Part shown: piece by piece, positions 15,767-23,506 of the stretch
Layout: the number at the start of each line of letters is the position of its first letter
Numbering within the stretch: the stretch's first letter is position 1
Assembly (NCBI GenBank): GCA_028285685.1
Contig: JANQOR010000006.1
Coordinates: 1-64,000 of the forward strand
Length of the DNA: 64,000 bases
Direction of reading: 5' to 3'
DNA from: Cyclobacteriaceae bacterium
GTDB lineage: Bacteria > Bacteroidota > Bacteroidia > Cytophagales > Cyclobacteriaceae
Position numbers and translations under genes: made by a program
The notes under the pieces: generated by a model
The model's database searches: none
Told to the model about the DNA's origin: nothing
What the model saw: only the letters and a program-made list of their open reading frames with translations

Positions 15767-16612
15767 CTAATCAAGGATTTTCCGGATGGCCCGGCTCTCT
15801 CTCAGATAATTTGTAATTCCTTCTTTGTCTTCATCATTCAACAGAGAGCGGAATTCAGAAATCTTCGACAAGTAGCTGTCTAGACTCTCAAGTACTGCCG
15901 TTCTGTTTTTAAGGAAAATTGGTGTCCACATTTCGGGCGAGCTCTTTGCAAGACGCACCGTCGAAGCAAAACCTGAGCCAGCAAGGTCCAGGATCTTATT
16001 TTCATCTTCCTCCTTTTCCAACACCGTTCGGCTCAGGCCAAAAGAAATGACATGGCTTAAATGCGAAACGTAAGCCAAGTGAATGTCGTGTTCATCAGCG
16101 GTAAGGTACGTAGTTGACATACCCAAAGTCTTACATTGTTTCCGGAAACGGTCTATAAAAGATCGATCGGACCGCTCCTCCTCACAAACGATCATTACCT
16201 TATCTTCAAACAAGGAATCGAAAGCGGCTTCTGGCCCACTGTATTCGGTACCAGAGATCGGATGAGCGGCTATGAACTGCGCACGCTTCGGATGATCTGC
16301 CACTGCTTCACAAATGGATTTCTTGGTCGATCCAAAATCCACCAGTATTTGACCCTCACTCAAAGTACTAAGTAATTCGGGAAGGTGATCCTCAATTGCA
16401 TTGACTGGAATAGCTAGTAAGATCCAGGTGCTTTTTGAAATAGCGTCCGCCGATGAGTTGCAGGTCTCATCTACTAACCCAAGCTCTTGGGCTTTTTCCA
16501 AATTTTGCAGATTCTCGTCCCATCCATAAATGGTCAGGTCTTCATATCGCTTCTTTAGCGACAATGCGTACGATCCACCAATAAGACCTAAACCGATAAC
16601 TGAAACGTTCAT
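15767..16612 (-). CDS. tyrA: Prephenate dehydrogenase
   Basis: Catalyses NAD-dependent oxidative decarboxylation of prephenate to 4-hydroxyphenylpyruvate in tyrosine synthesis. The Rossmann signature NVSVIGLGLIGGSYALSLK opens the protein. AAHPISGTEYSGP and the HDIHLAYVSHLSHVISFGLS helix carry the substrate-binding and catalytic His typical of TyrA. The frame is open up to 16657, but the ATG at 16612 places the nucleotide-binding strand at the very N-terminus and gives the usual length (281 aa), so the upstream 15 codons are rejected. No ACT domain is fused, so feedback control must lie elsewhere. It lies downstream of the DUF885 gene, after a terminator. Confidence 0.93.
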   Translation of the reverse strand: MNVSVIGLGLIGGSYALSLKKRYEDLTIYGWDENLQNLEKAQELGLVDETCNSSADAISKSTWILLAIPVNAIEDHLPELLSTLSEGQILVDFGSTKKSICEAVADHPKRAQFIAAHPISGTEYSGPEAAFDSLFEDKVMIVCEEERSDRSFIDRFRKQCKTLGMSTTYLTADEHDIHLAYVSHLSHVISFGLSRTVLEKEEDENKILDLAGSGFASTVRLAKSSPEMWTPIFLKNRTAVLESLDSYLSKISEFRSLLNDEDKEGITNYLRESRAIRKILD

Positions 16613-16641
16613 AACTTGTAAATTAGGAGGCAAAGAAAAAA

Positions 16642-16669
16642 GAAAAAACCCCGGCAAACACCAGGGTTT
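16642..16669 (-). terminator. Rho-independent terminator after the DUF885 gene
   Basis: On the minus strand AAACCCTGG (16669-16661) pairs with CCGGGGTTT (16654-16646), a 9-bp stem with one G-U and a 6-base loop, followed by a T-rich tract. It sits 23 bp past the stop at 16693 and ends upstream of tyrA. Confidence 0.75.
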
Positions 16670-16692
16670 CTATCTCGTGTTATTTGCTGTGA

Positions 16693-18507
16693 TTAAATAC
16701 TTTTTCGCTCTACCCAGTCATTTACCAGGCCTTCCAGTACATTCAGAGGAACAGCTCCGCTGGTAAGGACTACCTCATGAAACTCGCGAATATCAAAACC
16801 ATCGCCCAGCTTTTCTTTCGCGTCTTCTCTTAGCTCAAGTATCTTAAGCATTCCGATCTTATAGGCTGTGGCTTGTGATGGCATCACAATGTGTCGCTCC
16901 ACCATACGTTCACAATCCCGGTAGCTGGCAGCAGTATTGTTCTGATAATAGGCAATTCCCTCTTCCCTGGTCCATTTTTTCAGGTGAATGCCGGTGTCCA
17001 CCACCAAACGACATGCTCTCCAAAGCTCAGCAGCAAGTCGGCCATAGTCGGAATAAGGATTGGCATACATGCCAATTTCTTTTGGCACCAGCTCACTATA
17101 TAGTCCCCAACCTTCGACATAAGCAGTGTAACCGCCAAACTTTCTGAATTTTGGAATTCCTTCAAGCTCCTGTGCAATAGAACGATCCATATGATGGCCC
17201 GGGATTCCTTCGTGGTAAGCCAACGCCTCCATATCATACTTTGGCATATCGGCGGTGTTTGCAAGGTTAGCATAGTACGTTCCTGGTCTTGACCCATCCG
17301 GTGCTGGTGATTGATAAAAGGCAGAACCAGCTGATTGTTCCCTGAACGCCTCAACTCTTTTGACAATCATGTCAGCCTTTGGTTTGGTGATGAATAATTC
17401 ATCCAAACGGGCTTTCATGTTTTCAATAATTACCGTGGCACTATCGATGTAGGCTTGTTTTCCCGCATCGGTATTAGGGTAGAAGAACTGTTCATCTTCC
17501 TTTAGGTACTTAAAAAAGTCCTTCAGCTCGCCTTCGAAGGCTACTTTCTTCATGATCTCACGCATTTCATCGTGAATGCGAGCTACTTCTTTGAGGCCAA
17601 TCTCGTGTATCTCCTCAGCTGTTAAATCAGTGGTGGTGGTACGGGCCAATGCCACGTTAAAATAATCATTACCCTCAGGTAATTTCCAGATTCCATCATC
17701 CTCGGTTGCTCGCTCTTGCTGTCCCTCTAAAAAAGAAACGAGTTTGTTATAGGCAGGGAGCACCGAGTTCTTCAATGCTTCATCCGCTGCTTTCTTGAAG
17801 TCGGACTTGACATTATCCGGGAGTTCCAGTGCATCTACTTTTCCATAAAAATCCGCTTGTAACGTGCTCGGCTCCCCAGCTTCAAAGGGAGCCCCTTTGA
17901 TGATATTGTTGGAAGCTTCAATCACACGTGGAAACACGAACTTCGGCGGCATGATCCCTTTTTCCTCCCTAATCGTCAGGTTCTCAATCAACTGATCAAA
18001 CAACGGAGCAACACCATTCAATCGTGCCACATAGGCCGCAGCATCGCTGGAATCCGTGACTCTGTGGATATTAATGAGAAAAGAGGCAACCTGTGTATGC
18101 ATGCCGAACATCTGGTTGATCGGATAGTTGTGATGCCTGTATTTATAGTCAGAGATCTGGTTCTCTGCATTCTCCTTGAAAAGCTGGTAGCTAATGCGTG
18201 TTTGAAAATCAAGGGCATACGGATTGATGGAGTCCAAAAGTGTTTGCAATTCCTGCTTTGTGATCTCTAATTCCCTTGCATTGTTTTCCTCGGAAATATC
18301 ACTCCATTTATCGTAGTCCTTTTTTATTCCAAGGTAGCTCTGGAACATGGGTGATCGATCCATCGACCCATTGAAACTCTTTTCGAAAAAAGCATTTGCT
18401 TTCTCTGATTCGGTGGCAATTTCTGTCTCCGGGTAAGTTCTGGACTCAGGCCCGGCACAGCTATAGACGAGAATAGCGACCAGTGGTATTAGTTTACTCT
18501 TTTTCAT
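16693..18507 (-). CDS. DUF885-family lipoprotein, metallopeptidase-like
   Basis: This 604-aa protein has a lipoprotein signal (MKKSKLIPLVAILVYSC, Cys17). The family hallmark ALAYHEGIPGHHMDRSIA (about residues 428-445) resembles a zinc-binding HExxxHH motif. Downstream GGYTAYVEGWGLYSEL gives a second acidic ligand candidate, and AAELWRACRLVVDTGIH is another typical DUF885 block. Members are thought to be periplasmic or surface peptidases or carboxypeptidase-like enzymes, but the substrate is unknown. The length matches the family. It is a single gene with its own terminator. Confidence 0.9.
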   Translation of the reverse strand: MKKSKLIPLVAILVYSCAGPESRTYPETEIATESEKANAFFEKSFNGSMDRSPMFQSYLGIKKDYDKWSDISEENNARELEITKQELQTLLDSINPYALDFQTRISYQLFKENAENQISDYKYRHHNYPINQMFGMHTQVASFLINIHRVTDSSDAAAYVARLNGVAPLFDQLIENLTIREEKGIMPPKFVFPRVIEASNNIIKGAPFEAGEPSTLQADFYGKVDALELPDNVKSDFKKAADEALKNSVLPAYNKLVSFLEGQQERATEDDGIWKLPEGNDYFNVALARTTTTDLTAEEIHEIGLKEVARIHDEMREIMKKVAFEGELKDFFKYLKEDEQFFYPNTDAGKQAYIDSATVIIENMKARLDELFITKPKADMIVKRVEAFREQSAGSAFYQSPAPDGSRPGTYYANLANTADMPKYDMEALAYHEGIPGHHMDRSIAQELEGIPKFRKFGGYTAYVEGWGLYSELVPKEIGMYANPYSDYGRLAAELWRACRLVVDTGIHLKKWTREEGIAYYQNNTAASYRDCERMVERHIVMPSQATAYKIGMLKILELREDAKEKLGDGFDIREFHEVVLTSGAVPLNVLEGLVNDWVERKSI

Positions 18508-18637
18508 GATTAATCCTTTTCTTTAAAAATCTGGCTGAATGACCGGGCAAACTATGGATTAGTTACAGCTTCCTGAATTAATATTACACCAACGATCCAA
18601 TCAAGCCCACATGCGGTACATTATCTAATTTTAGCCC

Positions 18638-19348
18638 ATGATTATCAACCTGATTTCCGGCCCTCGAAATATTTCTACGGCACTGATGTATTCCTTTGCA
18701 CAGCGGTCTGACACCAAGGTCCTGGACGAGCCTTTTTATGGGCATTACCTCCAGAAAACAGGCATTGATCATCCTGGCAAAGAAGAGACAATCGCAAGCC
18801 AGGAGAAGGATCCGGAAAAGGTGATCCGGCATTTTGAAGAGCTAGATGCTGATTTCGATGTGGTTTTTGTCAAAAACATGGCACATCACCATGAAGTGCT
18901 GGATTGGAACTACTTGAAACCGTTTAAGAATGTTTTTCTAATTCGAGATCCTAAACAGCTCATTGCATCTTTTGCGCAAGTAATTGAACAGCCGACTATG
19001 CAGGACATTGGCTTGAAACACGAGGCAGAGTTGTTGGATTTTGTTTCTGCAAACGGAGCATTTGAACCTATCGTAATGGATGCAAACAACATTCTTCCCG
19101 ATCCCGAAAAAGGACTTAATCAGCTGTGCGAACAACTAGGCATTGACTTTGATCCGGCAATGCTTACCTGGGAACAAGGGGCGATACCAGAAGATGGAAC
19201 CTGGGCAAAATACTGGTACAAAAATGTTCACAACTCCACTGGTTTTGTCAAACAAAAAACGAGCGAACGTTCACTTCCGGAACATTGCAAAACTCTCTAC
19301 GAAAGTGCACTTCCCTACTATGAGAAGCTGGCCGCAAGGATTAACTAA
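18638..19348 (+). CDS. Sulfotransferase-like protein (P-loop)
   Basis: This 236-aa protein begins with MIINLISGPRNISTALMYSFAQRSDTKVLDEPFYGHYL. The SGPRNISTALMYSF loop corresponds to the PAPS 5'-phosphosulfate-binding loop, and NVFLIRDPKQLIASFAQV corresponds to the 3'-phosphate-binding strand (R-D-P). WEQGAIPEDGTWAKYWYKNVHNSTGF is the typical C-terminal block of this subgroup. It is followed after 37 bp by an aminotransferase class IV gene on the same strand, a pairing that I have the impression of seeing in other Bacteroidota. The acceptor molecule is unknown. Confidence 0.82.
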   Translation: MIINLISGPRNISTALMYSFAQRSDTKVLDEPFYGHYLQKTGIDHPGKEETIASQEKDPEKVIRHFEELDADFDVVFVKNMAHHHEVLDWNYLKPFKNVFLIRDPKQLIASFAQVIEQPTMQDIGLKHEAELLDFVSANGAFEPIVMDANNILPDPEKGLNQLCEQLGIDFDPAMLTWEQGAIPEDGTWAKYWYKNVHNSTGFVKQKTSERSLPEHCKTLYESALPYYEKLAARIN

Positions 19349-19385
19349 TTACCATTTTAGCAAAACTCAAATTTTTTAACGTTAC

Positions 19386-20285
19386 ATGTTACAGAAATAC
19401 AACCCTAAGAATGAGAACATCCAGGTCTGGGTGGGCGATCAGCTATATCACAGAGATGAAGCAAAGGTTTCGGTGTTCGACAGTTCCGTGCAAGGTGGAG
19501 ACACGGTTTGGGAAGGAGTTCGCGTATATAAGGAAGGATTGCTCCACCTGGATCGTCACATCAACCGAATGTTCGAGTCGGCCAAAGCGCTGGCATTTGA
19601 GCATGTTCCTACGCGGGAGTTCATTAAAGATGCTATAAAACAAACGCTGGAGGCCAACGGGCAGGATGAAAACACACTCATTCGTTTGACCCTGAGCCGA
19701 GGTGAGAAAATCACCTCAGGTATGGATCCAAGGTTAAATCAAAAAGGCAGCTGCCTGATCGTACTGGCTGAATGGAAGCCCCTGGTTTATGATAATACGT
19801 CGGGCATCAAGGTCATTACTTCCACCCAACGTCGTAACGGTCCGCAATTTCTTGACTCGAAGATTCATCATAGCAACCTGCTCAATAACATCCTGGCTAA
19901 GATCCAGGCCAACATCGCTGGGGTGGATGCAGGTATTATGTTAGACGAACGAGGATTTGTCGCCGAACTGAACGATACTAATTTATTTATGGTGAAAAAT
20001 GGCAAGCTATTTACTCCTTTTGCCAATGCTTGTCTACATGGTATTACCCGAGGGTTTGTTTTGGAACTGGCGCAGGGAAATGAAATTCCAAATGAGGAGC
20101 GGAACTTAAGCCTGGTTGATTTTTACAATGCCGATGAGGTTTTTGCCACGGGCACCATGGGAGAGCTTACACCTGTTCTGGAAATGGATGGACGGAAAAT
20201 CGAAAACAAAAGTGGAACTAACGTGAGAGAAGAATTGTCAGAACTGATGCGGAAAGCGCGAACCGACCATTGCGAAAAGCTTTAA
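19386..20285 (+). CDS. PLP-dependent aminotransferase, class IV (branched-chain/D-amino-acid type)
   Basis: A 299-aa fold-type IV enzyme. VQGGDTVWEGVRVYKEGLLHLDRHI is the N-terminal block. The PLP lysine is in LDSKIHHSNLLNN (about residue 159). VAELNDTNLFMVKNGKLFTP binds the cofactor phosphate region, and ATGTMGELTPVLEMDGRKI closes the active site. It is close to IlvE but shorter blocks differ, so a branched-chain aminotransferase, D-amino-acid aminotransferase or aminodeoxychorismate-lyase-like activity are all possible. It is followed by a lipoprotein gene only 2 bp downstream, so the three genes 18638-21064 likely form one unit. Confidence 0.88.
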   Translation: MLQKYNPKNENIQVWVGDQLYHRDEAKVSVFDSSVQGGDTVWEGVRVYKEGLLHLDRHINRMFESAKALAFEHVPTREFIKDAIKQTLEANGQDENTLIRLTLSRGEKITSGMDPRLNQKGSCLIVLAEWKPLVYDNTSGIKVITSTQRRNGPQFLDSKIHHSNLLNNILAKIQANIAGVDAGIMLDERGFVAELNDTNLFMVKNGKLFTPFANACLHGITRGFVLELAQGNEIPNEERNLSLVDFYNADEVFATGTMGELTPVLEMDGRKIENKSGTNVREELSELMRKARTDHCEKL

Positions 20286-20287
20286 TC

Positions 20288-21064
20288 ATGAAAAGAATTC
20301 TTCTACTCACCTTCATTTTTCTACTCGCTTTTTCCTGTCAACCTCGAAAAGAGCACGAAGACACCCGGAACGAGGTGCTCGTCCTGGGCATGATTCACGG
20401 CGGTCATCGAACCCAAGAATCCTATTCCATCAAAGTGCTAACCAAATTGATCCGTGCGATCAATCCGGACGTTATTTTGACCGAGATACCTCCTGACCTA
20501 TTTCCCACGGCGATGAAAGAATTTCAAGAGACGGACTCAATTAAGGAGCCCAGGGTGGTTCGGTTTCCCGAATACGTAGATGTCATTTTCCCTTTAACCA
20601 AAGAGATGGATTTTGAAATCATCCCAACTGCGGGATGGACAAGAGAGATGGCCGATGCACGCAGTGAAAAGTTACGAGAGATCAGGGATGATCCTTCAAG
20701 GGTGGAAGATTGGAACGCCTATACAGCTGCCAACAAAAAGGCAGACTCCCTAATGGAGGCCTCCGGCAGACGATATGATCCTTATTGGATCAATACAGAT
20801 GAATACGATGCTGCTGCAGAAGCCAAGCTGAGTGTTTATAACGAGCTGTTCAATGAAGAACTCGGCCCGGGAGGTTGGGATAACATCAACGAGGCTCATT
20901 ACTCCTACATCGCAAAAGCGCTGGATTCGCTGACAAACCAAGGGAAAAGAGTGTTGATCACCTATGGTGCAGGTCACAAAGGTTGGTTTCTAAGAGCGTT
21001 GAAAAAACGAACGGACATCAAGCTTGTCACATTGAGCGAACTGGTTCCCGAAAAATCCGAATAG
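20288..21064 (+). CDS. Lipoprotein with TraB/TIKI-like fold (DUF5694-like)
   Basis: The start at ATG 20288, two bases after the previous stop, gives a lipoprotein signal MKRILLLTFIFLLAFSC. An open frame from 20270 would disrupt it and is rejected. The 258-aa product shows VLVLGMIHGGH near the N-terminus, NPDVILTEIPPDLFP, and YGAGHKGWFLRAL at the C-terminus. This spaced GxxH / E / GxGH set is typical of the erythromycin-esterase/TIKI/TraB superfamily, in which these residues bind metal or form the active site. A periplasmic hydrolase or peptidase role is possible but unproven. Confidence 0.8.
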   Translation: MKRILLLTFIFLLAFSCQPRKEHEDTRNEVLVLGMIHGGHRTQESYSIKVLTKLIRAINPDVILTEIPPDLFPTAMKEFQETDSIKEPRVVRFPEYVDVIFPLTKEMDFEIIPTAGWTREMADARSEKLREIRDDPSRVEDWNAYTAANKKADSLMEASGRRYDPYWINTDEYDAAAEAKLSVYNELFNEELGPGGWDNINEAHYSYIAKALDSLTNQGKRVLITYGAGHKGWFLRALKKRTDIKLVTLSELVPEKSE

Positions 21065-21083
21065 AAGGCCCTAAGAATGAGAA

Positions 21084-21118
21084 GGGCTGTGATCCATTCA
21101 AGCGAACAGTCACAGCCC
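21084..21118 (+). terminator. Hairpin after the lipoprotein gene
   Basis: GGGCTGTGA (21084-21092) and TCACAGCCC (21110-21118) form a perfect 9-bp stem with a 17-base loop, 20 bp past the stop at 21064. No T-run follows, so termination may be factor-dependent, or the element may have another role. Confidence 0.5.
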
Positions 21119-21360
21119 ATATAACCAACCTAAGAGGATTTTACTTCTAAGACTTGTCCTGTATACCACTCATCTTGAAAGTGTCAACACCATAAGGCAA
21201 AAAAAACATCCATGATACGATGGTCTGACAGCTCTCCCCAGGATTTAGCAACTGATTCAAAAAAATCACGATGGAAACGTTGACATGGAATGCGGCAGGT
21301 TTCCATTTGGAGTTTTTTAGAATAAGTTTTCTATTACATGCCACTTGAAACTCATCATAC
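21119..21360. other. Intergenic stretch without recognised gene
   Basis: About 240 bp after the hairpin. The short frames here have no recognisable products. It must hold the promoter of the VOC gene, but I cannot identify a clear TTG/TAnnTTTG pair. Confidence 0.4.
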
Positions 21361-21783
21361 TTGAAACAATCAATTGTACATATCGCGCTGGTGGTGAAAG
21401 ACTACGATGAGGCCATTGCTTTTTACACCGAAAAACTGCACTTCGAGCTGATTGAAGACACCTATCAACCGGAGCAAGACAAACGTTGGGTGGTCGTGTC
21501 CCCGCCCGGATCAAAAGGAACCACAATTTTACTAGCGAGGGCATCAAAGCCAATCCAGGAAGAGTTCATCGGAAACCAGGCCGGAGGAAGGGTGTTTCTT
21601 TTTCTCAACACGGATGATTTCTGGAGAGATTACAACGAAATGGTTAGCAAAGGAATTGAATTCGTCAGAGAACCAAAGGAAGCAGAATACGGAACCGTGG
21701 CTGTTTTTAAAGATCTATATGGAAACCTATGGGACCTGTTACAGTTAAATAAGGAACATCCAATAGCCAAAAGGCTCGAGTAG
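21361..21783 (+). CDS. VOC-family protein (glyoxalase/bleomycin-resistance-like)
   Basis: A 140-aa protein with the betaalphabetabetabeta pattern of a single VOC unit: VHIALVVKDYDEAIAFYTEKLHFELIEDTY at the start and GTVAVFKDLYGNLWDLLQ at the end. The latter carries the metal-ligand D-x-x-G-N-x-W-x-L block. The start must be TTG at 21361, because an in-frame stop lies four codons upstream and no Met occurs near the conserved first strand. Members bind metals and act as lyases, dioxygenases or resistance proteins. No substrate is indicated. It precedes an AraC regulator by 18 bp. Confidence 0.85.
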   Translation: MKQSIVHIALVVKDYDEAIAFYTEKLHFELIEDTYQPEQDKRWVVVSPPGSKGTTILLARASKPIQEEFIGNQAGGRVFLFLNTDDFWRDYNEMVSKGIEFVREPKEAEYGTVAVFKDLYGNLWDLLQLNKEHPIAKRLE

Positions 21784-21801
21784 TTTTCCAAAAACTGGAC
21801 C

Positions 21802-22752
21802 ATGTATCTTCAAAAATTTCCGGACATTCAATGGTTGAGAAAAAACGCCGCACAGAATTTCTCCCAGCGTAAGGACCTGCGCGGAAATCTGCTTTCGACT
21901 TCCGGCTGGCCAAACGTTATTCTGAATACGAAATCTTCCCATACCGAACGAGACAACATCGTAGGTCCGTTTAGTTTCTTTTATAATTTGTCGGGTTTGT
22001 CTCGTGTGCGCATTGATAAAAGTTGGTATCGCGTCTCCGATGGTTTCTATTGCATCTCTAATAAGGGACAGACGTACGATCTCCACGTTCCCAAAGATGA
22101 GCATGCAGAGACATTCAACATTCATTTTGGACAGTCGCTTTATGAAGATGTTATTCAACAGGTGACCAAAACACAACAAATGCTGCTCGATGGTGCAGTC
22201 CCCGACAGTGTGCAGGAGGTGGAGCTTCTGCCAAAAACGGATTTAGTATCACAAGCCCTTTCTTCTAACCTCATGCAATTGCAAGATCGTCTGATCAATG
22301 CTGGTGGAGAGTTAGCAGCAGACCTTGAATACGAACTAACTTCCGGAATACTAGAGTTGATCCTCTCGAATTCTCTGGAGAAGTTAAAAAAGGCTAATAA
22401 CATTAACTCAGTTAAGTCCGCTACCCGCCAGGAGCTATTCCGCAGAATCAATGTAGGTCTGGACTACATTCACGACAATCGGTTGATCGATATTGATCTG
22501 GATGGAATTTGTCAGGCTTCAGGCTTGTCAAAATTTCATTTCATCCGGGTTTTCAAGGAGGCATACGGTCTAACGCCTACTTCTTACCTTTCTAAACTTA
22601 AGCTTCGAAAAGCCATAGAACAGCTAGAAGAAACAGAAAATGAAATCAGTGACATTGGGCACCAATTGGGCTTCTCTGAACTATCTGCTTTTTCAAGATT
22701 TATAAAAAAAGAAACGGGAAAAGCGCCTTCTTTTTTCCGAGTTTCAAATTAG
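21802..22752 (+). CDS. AraC-family transcriptional regulator
   Basis: A 316-aa protein with an N-terminal cupin-like sensing part (KSSHTERDNIVGPFSFFYNLSGLSRVRID... HVPKDEHAETFNIHF). The C-terminal double HTH covers about residues 212-313: IDLDGICQASGLSKFHFIRVFKEAYGLTPTSYLSKLKLRKAIEQL and then EISDIGHQLGFSELSAFSRFIKKETGKAPSFFR. Both helix-turn-helices are intact. Its likely targets are its neighbours, the VOC gene 18 bp upstream and the membrane protein downstream. Confidence 0.92.
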   Translation: MYLQKFPDIQWLRKNAAQNFSQRKDLRGNLLSTSGWPNVILNTKSSHTERDNIVGPFSFFYNLSGLSRVRIDKSWYRVSDGFYCISNKGQTYDLHVPKDEHAETFNIHFGQSLYEDVIQQVTKTQQMLLDGAVPDSVQEVELLPKTDLVSQALSSNLMQLQDRLINAGGELAADLEYELTSGILELILSNSLEKLKKANNINSVKSATRQELFRRINVGLDYIHDNRLIDIDLDGICQASGLSKFHFIRVFKEAYGLTPTSYLSKLKLRKAIEQLEETENEISDIGHQLGFSELSAFSRFIKKETGKAPSFFRVSN

Positions 22753-22811
22753 CAATTTGGGTCAACTGCCGAAGAGGTCGATCTATCTAATTTCACAGCA
22801 AAAATCAGACA

Positions 22812-23495
22812 ATGGTAGAATTGAGTTTTTATGCGCTATCCGCTGGAGTAGTTGCAATGCTAGGTTACCTGTTCAGGGGTTACTCCCGAAGTAAAGTGCT
22901 GTTGTACATCTTCATGGGACTGATCATCTGGACCTCTTACCTGACGATCCTTTCAAAAACAGGTGTATTGCTAGATTTTGGAATGCCACCTCGTGTTCCG
23001 CTCATGATCGTTTTTCCGGTTATTGCATTCATCTTAGTGATCGTCAACAGGAATTTTATGAATCAGGCTTTGACGGAAACATCTATCCACCTGCCTGTTT
23101 TCATGCAGTCCTTCAGAATCCTCGTGGAACTGCTTATCTATGCCACGTACCTAAAAGGGGTTTTTCCACAACGGGCCACCTTTGAAGGACTGAATTATGA
23201 CATTCTTGTGGGGATTTCGGCTTTGTTGGCTGGTTTTGGAATACTCAAGGGTGTAATCAAACCCAAAGGAGCTCTCATCTGGAACATCACGTCAATTGGA
23301 GTACTGATACTTACCGTCTATTCCTTTATCTCCACTTACTACTTTTCAGATTTCGCCAGCACTCTTGAAGGCTCGAGGTTTGTGGAGTTTCCCTACCTGC
23401 TCCTGGCATCTGTGCTTCTACCGGCAGCAATTTTCCTACATGCTTTTTCCATTAAGCAGATCCTAAACAGACCCAAGAACAGCAATGTGCATTGA
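22812..23495 (+). CDS. Polytopic membrane protein of unknown function
   Basis: A 227-aa protein with about seven hydrophobic segments: FYALSAGVVAMLGYLF, LLYIFMGLIIWTSYL, PLMIVFPVIAFILVIV, SFRILVELLIYATYL, ILVGISALLAGFGIL, WNITSIGVLILTVYSFI and PYLLLASVLLPAAIFLHAFS. It has no signal peptide or enzymatic motif. It follows the AraC gene by 59 bp on the same strand and may be regulated by it. Confidence 0.75.
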   Translation: MVELSFYALSAGVVAMLGYLFRGYSRSKVLLYIFMGLIIWTSYLTILSKTGVLLDFGMPPRVPLMIVFPVIAFILVIVNRNFMNQALTETSIHLPVFMQSFRILVELLIYATYLKGVFPQRATFEGLNYDILVGISALLAGFGILKGVIKPKGALIWNITSIGVLILTVYSFISTYYFSDFASTLEGSRFVEFPYLLLASVLLPAAIFLHAFSIKQILNRPKNSNVH

Positions 23496-23506
23496 GTTTC
23501 ACGATA

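Noticed and set aside
21071-21124. Possible leader peptide (15 codons starting ATG 21077) over the hairpin 21084-21118
   Set aside because: No regulatory codon run, no biosynthetic gene directly downstream, and the hairpin is explained as the end of the previous transcript.
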